Shown: positions 49,613 through 62,400 of the stretch, piece by piece
Layout of the letters: each line of letters starts with the position of its first letter
How positions within the stretch are numbered: position 1 is the stretch's first letter
Source of the DNA: Andrena cerasifolii
Taxonomy: Eukaryota > Arthropoda > Insecta > Hymenoptera > Andrenidae
Length of the DNA: 64,000 nucleotides
Assembly: GCF_050908995.1 (NCBI RefSeq)
Contig: NC_135127.1
Coordinates: 12,976,001-13,040,000 of the forward strand
Direction: 5' to 3'
The notes under the pieces: generated by a model
Seen by the model: only the letters and a program-made list of their open reading frames with translations
The model's database searches: none
What the model was told of the DNA's origin: nothing
Made by a program: the position numbers and the translations under genes

Positions 49613-51327
49613 TCGATAACCGAACTGCATTCTTTTCGTGAAAGTTTTCACCGTCTCGAAAGTTATTATTGGAAACCGTTGGCCCGCGATGGAAGCCTCG
49701 CGAGCTACAAAGAGTCCTCGCGCGATTTTAAACGAGCCCCATTCGTCGCTGAGGTAGCAGGATTCTTTTCCATGGCAAGAGCAGCGCAAACGAGAGATTG
49801 TCGGAAATATTTTCGATGCATAAGTTTCCAGAAGAGCGCTTCCTCCTCCGCTTCTCTTCTTCTTATCAAAATCTCCCAAGGAAACGGTCGCCCGCGATCC
49901 ACCTCCTCTCGGTTCGTATAAAAATTCATAGGCAAGGGCTGGTCGTTTCCCTCCTTCCTTTGACTCTTTTTTCTTTTAATCAAAATTCCCAGCCAAGAGA
50001 GCAGTTCATCCTCGATTCTCTCCCTTCGTCCGTCCTTCCCGTCGCCGTATCATCTCCTTTTCCTTTTACCGCGAGACAAGGGCGCTCTGATTTTTGGCGC
50101 CGCCGTACCCCGTGAATTTTCCCGCAGCAGAATCTCGGGCAGTGTATTTCTCGTTGTTAAAGGGGTCGCGAAGAAGACAGGCTGTAGGCTTTTAAACCAG
50201 CGCGATTTGTTTTGACGAGAGACTAACGAGACTGTCTCTGGCACGCCCCCGCTGCACGCAGCGAAGACTCGCTTCGGTTTTCCGTGTCGTTTCCTCCGCC
50301 GCTGTTTTCCTGTTCAATTCTTTCGGCGACTCGACGTCTCTGCGGATCCTAGCCCTTTCTTCCCCGCTTTCGCGGTTTACCCGTCCCATTTTCCCTCGTT
50401 TTTCCATTTTCATGTTTCTGCCTCCTCCCCTATTCTTCTTCCACTCGGTTCCCTTTGTAATTTAACATTCTACCGTCCTCGCAACGCGCTCCTTGTACCG
50501 CTATTTCCCTCTTCCGTTCGTACCTTTGAGGTGTATCTTTTTACTCGTCTCGCTTTCGCCGGTGTCCTTTTTCCCCGAGGTCGCGCTCCAATTTCCTGCG
50601 CCGTCCTTTGAGCTTTCCCCCCTGTTCCCTTCGGCTGTAATTTATTTCTCATGCTGCGCTTTAATTATTCCCCTATCTCCTTTAATCTTCACCGCTTTCT
50701 GTCTCGGGGAATCATAACACACGACAAGATGCGTAATTTAATTCTTCCCTTCCCTCGATACACATACTTATCTATTTCTACCTGACTCTTACACACGGTG
50801 CACAGGGCCTTGGAGGAGCAGCAGCATTCAACCCTCAAACCCTTAAATTCACCATCTTGCCACATCTTCTCCTTCCGCGTTCCTACCCCTTCTTCCCCAA
50901 TTTTTCCGCCCTTTTCTTGCCTCTTTCGCCTTTGCAGCAACCCCCCGGCTCGTCCCCCGTTTATCCACCCACCTTTCTCCGACTGTTCCTCGCTTCCACG
51001 CCCGCCAGCGGGTCCCCATTCTGGGATATTCTATTCCTCCCCAGCCCTCGCCTCTCACGTGCTTTCTCCCTTTGTCACGAGGCACGCGCAGATATAATTA
51101 ATTCCGGTGTATCTGGCGCGGTAAGGGGTGTCTAGGGGCGGAGGAGAGCGCAGCATTGTTCCTTGACTCTTTCACCCTTTGTCCTTTGACGACGATCCTC
51201 GAATCAAAGGGCCGTTCACCCGCCTCGCGAGGAGAAACGGACATGCGAGTGCCATATTGTGCGCGATCCGTCGATTGCAACCCTCTCTGGTTAACTTTAA
51301 TCGCGATGAACCGGGAAACCTGCTCTT

Positions 51328-52023
51328 GGGACATTCCATGCGAACTCGGACAGATTTCGGAGTAAGTTTTCGTAGATTGCTAAAATTTCAATATGTTGTA
51401 GCCTTTAGTGATATTTCAACGTAAATACCTCAAAGGATTTTTCGAAATTTTCAAAAAACTAACAGTCACCCTCGTTTCAAGGAAAATATTGCGAACACCA
51501 AAAATTCAGATAAAAAACAGTCAGAGTTTTCCTCCTTCAGTTTTTTTTTCTTCAAATACTTACCATTTTCGAGAATCCTGTATAAGAATGTCAGGTATAG
51601 CCGCTTGGCTGCTCCGAGTACCTCGGTGCTGGGCGACGCAGCGTCAACTTTCGCCAATTTTAAAATGTCCACATTTTTTAAATGTTGTCCATCAGGGGGA
51701 AAGATAGAACTATATTCTCCTTTTTTCAGATTTTTAAAATCGCGCCCGATGTTAAAAACCTGCATTTGTTTAAAATAATTGCACAAAAATGGTTCAAATT
51801 TTTTTTTAAACTGAAATAATTTTGTCTTAAAACTTGAATGTCTTCTCTATAATCATCGTAAAGCTCATCTCCATCCGTTTACTACTATGTATTGAAAACA
51901 AAGTTAGCACTTAATTTCAAACACATGTAAAATGGACATTTTTCAAAATTTCGAAAAATCCTTTTAGGTACGTTGAAATATCACTAAAGGCTACAACATA
52001 TTGAAATTTCGCATGGAATGTCC
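51328..52023. mobile_element. Non-autonomous long-TIR DNA transposon, copy 2
   Basis: The left end begins GGGACATTCCATGCGAACT and continues like copy 1 at 13731 for about 110 bases. The right arm keeps the outermost GGGACATTCCATGCG (complement) and the inner AATTTCAATATGTTG part but lacks about 40 bases between them. The interior matches copy 1 in the opposite orientation: the KRLYLTFLYRILENGKYLK frame lies on the minus strand at about 51540-51660, with the same ATG/GTAAGT donor. No clear target duplication is visible. Confidence 0.8.
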
Positions 52024-54020
52024 CTATTGCGTCGGGCAATGCAGCACGTACAATCAGTCGCAAGGAAATAAATACCTGCGAGGCTGGCGATTTCGAAACG
52101 CGCGACGAATCGCCTTTTGCTTCCGCGGATTTCGAAAGCGCGGCAAAGTGTGTTGCGAAAGGGCTCGATTTCAAGCTACCGCCTCCGAGACGCGTAACAA
52201 TGTGCCGTGTGTTTCAAACTTCCGTGATCCTTGGAGCACGCGGCAAAACATTTTGCCTTTAAATTCCGTCAAGTGCAGCGCGCCTCGCCAACTTTTCTTC
52301 AGCTTTAAAACGCATTACGAAGCACTTTGTATTGAAATTCTCAAATATTTTGCAACAACGAAGCGTTGCGCGCTCCACGTCGGTACCTGTATTCAAGCTT
52401 GCATAAGTTTTCAGCACGCGTGGAGAAATTTGTCGTAATCGAATTTCCAATGAAAGTCGAGCCACAGTCTCGTACCGCGCTATTATTGCGCTGCGATCGG
52501 AATCCTCTGCCTGCCTCGTTATAGGTACCATGAAGCGGCTCGATAGGGCTTGTTGAATGGAGTCTCGGTATCGTGGTTATCAGGGATCGCGTAACGTCGC
52601 GATGATTTTATTACCAGTCTCCAGGTCGTTTCTTCTTTCGTTGGCCTCAGCAGCTCCCCGGCAGCGTTTCAGGCTCCGCCACGCACAACGATCCCGTTCA
52701 CGTATCGCCCGCCGTTGACCTTCGAACGGCAGAACGCTCGTCTTGTTGCCCGAGCAGCCGCCAGTCAAGATTACGACCTAACCCCAAAATTGATTCGCCC
52801 TTTCTCCAGCTGTTAAATTCAGCGATTACGAAACTCGCGTTGAGAAAAATCTATGCGGCAGGGGTGAAAGGTGGCGTTAGGAAGAGGAAGGTTCGATTAT
52901 GCGCGGCGGCCATCGTCGAGAGCACACCGTCGATGTGCTGGAGGTAATTACGAGCCGATGAACGAGCATAGAATCCAGAGGGAGGGACGGTGGCGACGCG
53001 AAATCGGTAGAGGAGAAGCAACGGCGCGGCGCCGAGGAGATATTGATAGAGCGGCCGCGCAGTTATTGGGAATACGTGCCTCTCAATATTGCAGTCTATA
53101 ATTGAACGCCATTGCCACGTCAACGGAAATAGAATAGAAATTGGTATGGAAATGGCCGCCGCGGCTCACCACCTGCGAGCACGCCGATATGCCTCCACTT
53201 TCATTTTCCACGCGCCCCCCTGAGATCTCCGCGTTCACTGTCCCTTATTTCCCTCTTTTTTTTAACTCCACCTCCTTGCGATTTTCCATCCACCGTTCGG
53301 CTGGCGTTATTACGCCAGGCCGCGGGCCGGAAGGGGGCATTGTTGCGCGGATCTGGACCGCCAATTTAATTCCCCTCGACCAACACGACCAAGTCGCTGT
53401 TTAATCTCGGCTCTCTTCCTCCTCGCCGTCCTCGTCCTGCTGGAAGCCGGGTTAAGCCGCCTATCGACGCGATCTTAATGACGAAACTTGCAGCGTCCTG
53501 GGATTTTCAGCTGATCGAGGCCTTCCCGGTGCCTCCCTCGCGAATTTCCTCGATCCTGCCGTGCTTCCGTTCCGAGGAATTTATCGGGTTTAACGCGGGC
53601 TTTACGGCGCCGTTTCCACCGACCGGCGAACGCTCGCCTCTGCGTTGACGAGCACTTCCGTTTGTTCCTGGTCTTCCAGGAATCAAAATGTTGTGGTGTA
53701 TCAAAGTTGGCGTGGAATAAAAATGCAGTTTGCTTCTTTGTGTAAATCTCTTTTGCTCTCTAATCGAATCGTCCTGTTTCTGTTTCAGGTACGTTTCTCG
53801 AACGCTTCGCAGTTACGTTTAGCATCGGCGAGTGTCGGAAGATCGAGTCTCACCAGGGGAGATGTGAGTACAAAGTGTTGAACGAATCAAACAAAGGACC
53901 CTCCTTTATCGATACCACGTTCGTTAGGCATTTTTATCCTCTGACTTCCTTCATAAGGTGTCACGTAATTCGAATCACACTTAGCGAGGTAAACTATTTA
54001 GGTTTGTAAGCCCACATACA

Positions 54021-54207
54021 GAATTGAAGAGTCCTTGTAGAAAACACCGCACCGCAAGTGCCAAAAATCAAATTCTATACTATAATAAGGGAATATTTTT
54101 AAATTTCGTTTTTAAATTTTCAATTAAATTGACACTACAAAATGGGTTATAAAACGGAAAATGTAGTTTTGGCATTTACAGTGATTTCTACAAGGACTCT
54201 TGAATTC
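54021..54207. mobile_element. 187-bp MITE with ~45-bp imperfect inverted repeats
   Basis: The left arm begins GAATTGAAGAGTCCTTGTAG and contains GTGCCAAAA. The right arm, reverse-complemented, begins GAATTCAAGAGTCCTTGTAG and contains ATGCCAAAA. The centre is AT-rich and non-coding. The GAATTC on the right end makes the target duplication ambiguous. Confidence 0.75.
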
Positions 54208-55451
54208 TTAAGCAAAGTCCATAAGCTCGAGAAGGAAATATGTATTTAAGTGGACGCCATGGATTGCTCCCTAAATCCAGAAAAGTAAGCAGTAGTACCC
54301 CGTTGGTAACGTTAAATAATCAAATACGGCCTCGATGGGTTAAAACCCCGACGTTTCAGCGAGCCCATAAAGCATCTTCATCCCCCGCGAGACGATCCCT
54401 CGTATTTCACCTGGCTTTCTTCCTCCAACTCGTAACTTCCCTTTATCGCGTCCCGATGGCTGCTTTCCAGCGAAATTTTCATCGTAACCAACCCGCCAAA
54501 GTCTGTGAGCCGCTTTAACCACCTGCTTCGACAAACACTCGCTGGAGGAAAATGGCGTCGTGCGTGACTCTTATCCCGGATGAATTTATTAGAGATTTCA
54601 GGACCACCCAGCTCGTAGTCGGAGCTTTAATGGAATTATAAAGTGATTAAGAATCAGCCGAATCTAGAATTTCGACACTCCACGTAAAATTTGCATACCT
54701 AGCGTCCTCTCGATTCCTCATCTTTTCAAAACGAATCGAAACGCGACATTAGATCCCAAGATCTTCGATCCACTGGTTCGGAGAACCACTGCTGTTTTAC
54801 GATCCTCCTCGCCCACACCTCTTTCCACGGACGTTTCACGGAATTGACTCGCCTTGGGCCACGGTTATACTCGAGCCCTTTTATACCGATCCGACGCGAC
54901 GGTCCCCTCGAAACGTATTTGCTTAGCAGGCTCGGCTGATGGCCCCCTTTACGACCAACAGGCCCCTTTTCGCGGACTGACGTGCTTTCAACCCCCTATA
55001 CGAGAACCACCACCCACCTGCGTGGAAGCCTTTTTTTGTTTGTCAAAAAAAGCCAATACCAACGTTAAAAGTGTCCAATTAATGGTATTCGTATTGCTTT
55101 TGCCTCCAATTTCATTCCAGTCCCAATCACATCTCCTTCCAAGATTCCGTGGAACCTTAGGAACACCTGGGGGAAACGCATCCAACTGTAACGACCCCTG
55201 CGTCTCCCTTTTCTTCCATTTTTCTTTCGATTTCCCAGCTTGTTTGGAACGTTCGCGTCACTTCGATTCCCCTGGTCGTAAAATCGCCGTAGCGAAGCGG
55301 TCGAACGGTCGTTTACCGGCCGATCGTAAACGTTTCCCGTGGACGTGGAGGAACGAGGGCGGAAGCAGCTACCGTTGAAGCTCCGTTGCGTTCGATATCT
55401 CGATTATCGTTCCTCTCGGGCGAACAGATCCCGCGGAGAAACCGGAAACAA

Positions 55452-55478
55452 GGGAAACACGGGAAACACGGGAAACAA
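55452..55478. repeat. 9-bp tandem repeat (GGGAAACAC x3)
   Basis: Three head-to-tail copies of GGGAAACAC, the last ending CAA. It is short and in non-coding DNA. Confidence 0.8.
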
Positions 55479-58400
55479 GAAGCTCCTGTCTTCCTGTCCT
55501 ACCCTTGTCCCGTTGCTTGCAACCGCTGCACCGATTTCCACGCTCCGTTTCTTTGCGGTTCGTGGTCGTTTTCGCCTGTACTCGCTTCGCTTGCTGTTTA
55601 CTCTTCGATCTTGTCGCTTCTTCAAACAGGGCGGGCAATCATTGCACGCTAACTAGGGATTTTAACGATGCTCGTTCAAAGCTTCGCGAAACAGCCTGTG
55701 AAACGCAGTTCTGGTGTTGGGGGGATGAATAGGAGTGGAGGACATTCGGGGAAATGCATTCCGGCGGCTGAACGCGGTGTCCCCGCGACTATCGAACTGC
55801 ATCGATGATACTATCAATTAATTAAGCGTATCGGAAGAGGTGGACGGCGGAGTGAAATGTGTGGTCGATGGACTAGATTTCCACGAGAGTCGAAAAAAAT
55901 ATCAGAAGCTTCAATGTTGGATTAATTTCACCTCCCCGATTCACTGTCCGTTCGAGCTTCGTTCTCTTTCCCTCTATTTAACTTGTATTGGAAACAATTC
56001 GCCCTGTTTCGGTATAAATTTCCTTGAACAAGGCCCTTGATAAACTTATGTAACCTCGCTGTCATTGAGTTTATGGTGTTTCAACTGTTTACCGACTTTA
56101 AGTATTGTACGCTTTGTACCGCTACTTTTTCTTTTTTCTCCTTTTCTTTGTTTTTCTTTGTTTTTCTCTAATTGAATATTAAATACAACGAATCCCGATC
56201 GCGTAGGAAAGTTTCTGGAGGCAGTGGAAAGTAGCACGGATCGATATTACGAACGGAAGTCGGCCGGCCGTCGCGGAAATGGGAATCGCGAGACGTCCCG
56301 CGGGATATTGTCTGATCCGGGTTCGGTGGCGATCGGGCCGCGAGATGTTATCAATTACCTAATTAACGGGCGAAATGGCGAATGAATTCTGGGCTCCGGG
56401 ATCCTGGATCTCCGTCTATTTATCCCAGGCCACATGAATTCCAGTCGAATGGGGCGGGGGTTAAATGGGCGATATCGGACGGGGAACGACCCGGGCCGAG
56501 AGGAATCGAACGAATTTATATTGCTCGACCGTTGTCGGCCAGGAATTTCTCTGGAATCCTCGACATCGTGGACGGTCTTTAATAGACCCCGCTATAATTT
56601 CTTCCCTGGGCCATACACGGTCCGTATTCGTGCCTCGAAATGGAGCTCGAGGTCTTGGGAGACTCCGGGGACGATATAAATGGGGCCAGACGAGAACGAT
56701 TCCTATTTCATAGACGGGATCTGCTAAATCGTCGATCGTTTGGCCGAAAATACAAGCACATTTTCGAGTCGACGATCGGTGATATTTATGCTGCATCCAC
56801 GGTGGAACGTTGGAGCTCTTTCGGGGCCGATGAACGAGCGGGTTCCTGATCGAGAATTAAATAACCTCGCTCCATTCGCCGAGGAAACAGAGGAAAGCGA
56901 GGAATTCTCTCTTCTGCTCTTTCGTAAGGCGAATTTCACAATCCCCCCTTTCAGAGTAACGAGTCACGGTTAGACTCCGCGGTAGTTATGAATCGCCGAT
57001 TACTTTTCATTCATAAAAGACCTTGCGCGAGCAACACGAGCGGAACGCTGCTCGTTCATTTATCGCGGCACTCATTTAATTACGGCGAAACGTTGAACTT
57101 GAGTGTAATTAAAGAGCACTTTCAGACCTGCCCCCTCCACTGCGATTCCTTGCATTGCTCGCCGATTTTCTCTTTACTCGCTTCAGCCCGTGCTTTCCCT
57201 CGCCCCCTTTCTTGCTAAACAGTCTGCTCTTTTCTCTGCTTTTTTCGGGACGATTCCGACACTGTTGCCCCATAGGTACCTATACTTGAAAACCATCAAT
57301 TTTATTCATGTACCCTAATCACAGTTTCCTCACAGGCTCCGAAACTGCGTCAGATTCGAATGCGTGGCTCGATTTTTAACGGGTAGCCAGGATTATTTTC
57401 GCCCGGGAAAAGAAATTGTACGTGGCACAGAGACGCGCCGGGAAAGCTGCAGCTTTGGATGTTTATTCGTTGGCAGTTTTTCAATGGAAAGCTTGTTTGC
57501 GCGAAATGCACACCAGTTTCCCAGGGATTCCCGCTTTCGATATACATATAATACGCGGATTCGCTCCTATCTTCTGGGCACCCCCGGGCAACCGTAAATT
57601 ATTTCACAGCCCGCCCCCTTCGCCCTCCGTTCTGCGGATAGCTCGGAAAAACCGTGTCGAGGTCGATGCATCGCGAGACTACTCGCCTATCGTTTCAATT
57701 TTAATTGAATTCCCCCCGCGGCGATTAGAAAACAATCATTCCGCGGGACGATTCGCGCGCGGCGATAGATAAGCAGCCGCCGAGGCGAATGGAGACGAAA
57801 CGAGGTTAATCTGCAATTAACGATAATTGAAATATTCTATGGTTAATTGGATGCTATCGCGGCCGTTGTTTAAAATATTAACAGATAGCGCGGATTAAGA
57901 ATAAATCCGTCGTTTCTGTGCCCGTTGAAATTCTTCTTCGATACCTTTGGCGTGAAAATTTTATCAACAACGAACGTTGGTCCACAGAGGCAGTGCAGAG
58001 TGAATTTTCTCCTCGGCTCGCCTGCATACTTGAAAGACAGAATATTATTGTTCGCATAAACATAAAGCAACGCAGACGAAGGCATATGGAACGTAAACAC
58101 GCGCGCAGCGATGGAAATGGCGCATTGTGCGGTATCCCACCGAGGGATATCCGCGATTCTGGGTTAGAAGGCATTCGATATGCCTTGTGTACGCGTGATT
58201 GCATTCGCGGGTCGAACGGGGATCCAGGTATTTCGATATTAGAAACAGGGGGAAGAGCTCTGCGTTACAACTTTTCGATCCCCTTCCTCTTATTTACCCA
58301 GAACTACCAGGAATTGGTAGGTACTGTTTATAGAAAAATAACTTGGCAGTATCGAAACATTTACATTTGCCCGACCCTGTTCCCATTTTCCTCCATTTGC

Positions 58401-58615
58401 CTCGCGAGGAACGTCGAAATTGTTTATTCAAACAGGGTCAAAGTCCTCTGCTCTAGCGCAGCGATAATATCCAGCAAATAGGCCGTGAGGTTCGATTATT
58501 TACAGAAGAAATATTCTCGCGTGCGCTGGTATCAGATTGATTTTCCAAGGGGAAGATTCGATGCACAGTGTCGACTTATTTCCAGAGTTGCATGGTGCAT
58601 TTGGGCACAACCCGT

Positions 58616-58642
58616 GCGTCACGAGCGTCACGAGCGTCACGA
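58616..58642. repeat. 9-bp tandem repeat (GCGTCACGA x3)
   Basis: Three perfect copies of GCGTCACGA followed by a partial GCGTCC. The CGTCA core resembles a half CRE site, but a chance short tandem duplication is the simplest explanation. Confidence 0.8.
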
Positions 58643-59464
58643 GCGTCCTGAATGTCGGATTTCCTTCGTGGAAGGGATACAAGGGATGCACGTGACTGCA
58701 GCTGCCTCAGGAGCTCCCTTCTATCCCAGCTTTTCCGCCCTCCTCTCTGTTCCTCGCTTCTTTCCCTGGCATGCTCTCGAGGGTGCATCATCCCCGGACA
58801 TTTCGTTTAGACTTCCGACGCGCGGCAGGAATTCCGTCGTTGCTCCTCGAATTTATCTGAAACGGAAATCCAGCCGGGGAAAGCTCTGCTGCGTTAATTC
58901 CAGTGGTACGTCGCGCTAATACGCGACCAGAGATTCCCCCTCTCGTAAATTCGTTGAGCGATAGAAAACAAGTTCCTCTTCGATTCTCATCGCGTACGAC
59001 GGACAAGGCGTTTGAAACTCCTGCGACCGCGGTTACCAGGGCCAACGAGTCGTTAAGGAAAACGGGCGTTTAATGGCACCGAAAGTTTAATTCTCCGAAC
59101 GGCGCGAAAGGTAAACGCTGGGGAAGAGGAATTTCGTTTGCGTTAATTTCCCGTTGGAAGGAACAGAAGCCGAACGATGGTTTCTCGCAGCTCGATTAAC
59201 GACTGCCTTCGCGAAACTTGTTTATCAACTTCGCTTGCGTGCTGGCAGCCCTCCGGGTAATTGAAAAACGAGGCTGTCACCGTGGCATTGAAGAAGCTGT
59301 GGAAAACTTTCGAAGAATCGCGATGTCGATGATGGCACCGCGCGTTTGCGATGCACTGACTCATCGAACGTACGCATACATACATACGAATGACGTCGGT
59401 ATTTACGTATACACCATCGGCCAAATGCTGCATACCTACTTACTTTGTACACGATGCTCATTGT

Positions 59465-59488
59465 TCTCTCTCTCTCTCTCTCTCTCTC
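59465..59488. repeat. (CT)n microsatellite
   Basis: About 12 uninterrupted CT units in non-coding DNA. Confidence 0.9.
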
Positions 59489-62400
59489 TAATTCTACCTA
59501 CACGCTCCCTATACGTATACCAGTGCAAATTTTATTGGTTACTCGAAATTTTTATTTAAATAAAAATTCGAGCCCGCGGCGATTCCTCGGTCGATGGCAT
59601 TTAAATACAGACGAGTCGAGACGCCGTAAAGCGCATAGCGTCGGGGGGCTGGTATCCGCTTTCGAGGAGGGCGAACGTGCGCGGGCTGTATCACCGCTCC
59701 GCGGAAATCCATTGTGACGGGGAAAATAGGTCGAACGTGAGCGCGTCCCCGTCAAGGGAGAGCCACTACGGGTCAGCAATAATTCGGTGCATACGATGCA
59801 TTTTTCCTGGCGACATCCGCGAGAATCTGCCGGGCTAACGTGTCTCGGAATTATCCCCTATGAGTGAAACTTTCTGCGGTGAGATCGTTAACGCTTCGAG
59901 TGGCGCGAGTTAGCGTCACTAATCAAACCCCGAGCTTGGTCTCTTCTCTTTGATTCGCGCCGAGTTTTAGGCGTGTTCATTTGTCGCAGCCGCGGAGGGT
60001 GCTAGAAAATTGTATCGGTTGCTTTAGCTTCTCGCGGGAGCTGGGTTATGGTACGCGCAGGGTTAGCGGAGTTAAGCGTGTTAGTAAAACCGTCGTTGTT
60101 GTTTCCTAAGTACCCATTGGAGCGGCTAAAAAGTGTCTCCTATAGTTTGCCGGGGCGTATGGTCGGTATCGATGCTTCTTTCAAACTCGTAGCCCATTGG
60201 CGAATCGGTGTATAAACGCTCGCGTGAAGGAGGCCTCGTCCCGCTTTTTCGCTTCCCTTTAAAACCGATAAACGTATTTGCTTGGCAGCTGGGGGCCGAC
60301 GATTGCCGCGGATACATCGATTTATTGGATTATCGTCGCAGTTGCCGTCGGAAGTGGCCTTAAAAGCTTGTGGATAGTTGCTTTCTTTTTCCCCTGGCTG
60401 GAAGGGTCGCGGAAATATAATTCGCCAGAGTGCAGCACGGGAGAGAGAGAGAGAGAAGCCGAAGCTTTATCCTCTTGTTTGTCTCTCGCCGTATTGTTTA
60501 TCGTTATCTGGAACTTGGCTCGCGAGATACAGCTTGTCCGCGGCCGGGCAACGAAAATATCAACAAACTGCCGCTACTTTCGCAATATTTCTCCGGCGAC
60601 AACGCTGCTGTCACGTGTTGCTAGCGAGCGCCTTAGTAATCCGCATTACGAGCGTAGTACGACGCGATAAGCCAAGGATACTGCGATCGGCCGTGTAGCA
60701 GAATCCGTCAGCCACGATAACGCATGTAACGCGCGCGGCTAATAGGTATCGCGCAAAAAGTTAATTAGAAGTTTGATTCTGCAACGGGCTGCGCGGGGAT
60801 CGTTTAGCATTCGCCGCGCGATACGACAGAACTATGCGCGCAGGATTCCCTCGATCCGGAGGAAAGTTTGGCGCGTGTTTTTCTTTAATTCGCGTTGGAG
60901 ATTGGAATAATAATGTCTCTCCGCGATAGAGGTTTCTCGGAAACACAATATTTTTATTCTATTCCTCGTAATCTCTCTAATATACAGTGATAGTGGATCG
61001 ATAGGGAGGAGGGGAAAGAAGGGGGAAAAGTGGTGCACAAGTGGGAGCACGTGTGGTACCGTTACGCAGTTCGTCGGTCGCGTACGGGCGAGGAAACGCG
61101 CGCCTCATTCCGATACACGTGTCGTTGAACGTGCAGCGGGAGGTTCGATGCACGGCTCGATTAATTGGAGGCGGCTTACGTGTCACGCGCGAACCGTCGT
61201 CGAGCTGTTAAAAAGAAAACAAGTAATTCGTAAAGTGACCTGGAACCGCTTGCAGTCGGGTCGCCCCCGCGCCACCGGATTTCATTAAGAAAACTGTGAG
61301 CGAGGGAGCGGCACGGAAAAAATTGATCGAAACGCCAAGACCACAAAGAACCCACCGGTCGGCCATTGAAATGCACCATTTATGGCCATGCTGCCCGAGC
61401 GTTTAATGCGCCAAGGTGCAGCTGCGGTATGCACTTTCACGGGGAAAAAAGCCCGGCACAACGGGGCGCCACCGCCCTTTCGGTGGGCGTCGCATGAATT
61501 CACGGGGGCGTACTTGTTCCATTAACTCGCAGGGACACGGGGCGAGAAATGAAATAGAACAGGTTTTCTATAAGTGCACTTACGCGAGTTCCACGGGCAA
61601 CTGTATCAGTTTCTATACTATGTACATTATTCGAATAAAGTTTTAATAATCTTAATTTATTATTCAAATAATGCCCAACTCTGGGCCCTAACAGTCCCTA
61701 TGAATATAGCAGAAAATTCAGGAAATTCAAGAAATAATAGATCTCCATCAACAGTTGAGCCATTCGTTTGACGTTTGTATGCACCCTAGAGCCTTCTTTC
61801 TAGCACGCGAGAGAGTAACCTTCGACGACCGCGTTTTAGCCGTCACCGTCGCGAATTCGATTCACGACCCCGTTTCGCTGACTCCTATTGTCTCCGTGCT
61901 CGCGAACCTGCGCTGCACCGGAGTCTCCCGAACGCCGCTGGGGACTTGACGTTCCGTTACGATCGTCGGCCCATCTGGAGCCGTGCTTTGAACCCGGAAG
62001 CTGGAGAGGTTAACGAAACACGGGCGACGCGGAAAAACGCTCGGTCGCGAGGTTCCGAGTGCCACCAAAGCCCGAGAAACTCGTTTTCCACGGCCTACCA
62101 GGAGGGGACGGACAATGTGGGACACGAATTCCCTGGCAGATCGACGATCGACGATCGACGAAGGGATCCATCCACTCTGCTCGCGATTCTAAACCGTGCG
62201 CGTGCCCGCATGGACAGAACCGTCCGAGAACCGGTCCTGCAGGGACGCAGCCGCCTTATAGATCGGAAGCCAAAGGCGTTGTAAGTCGTTTCGTGGAAAG
62301 CCACGATCTGGTTTTCAGGATAATTACCCACTCGTTTAATCCGCGTTGGATCGTCCGATCATCGAACACGGGATCTGGAAAGCTGTGCTTCGCTTTTGGC

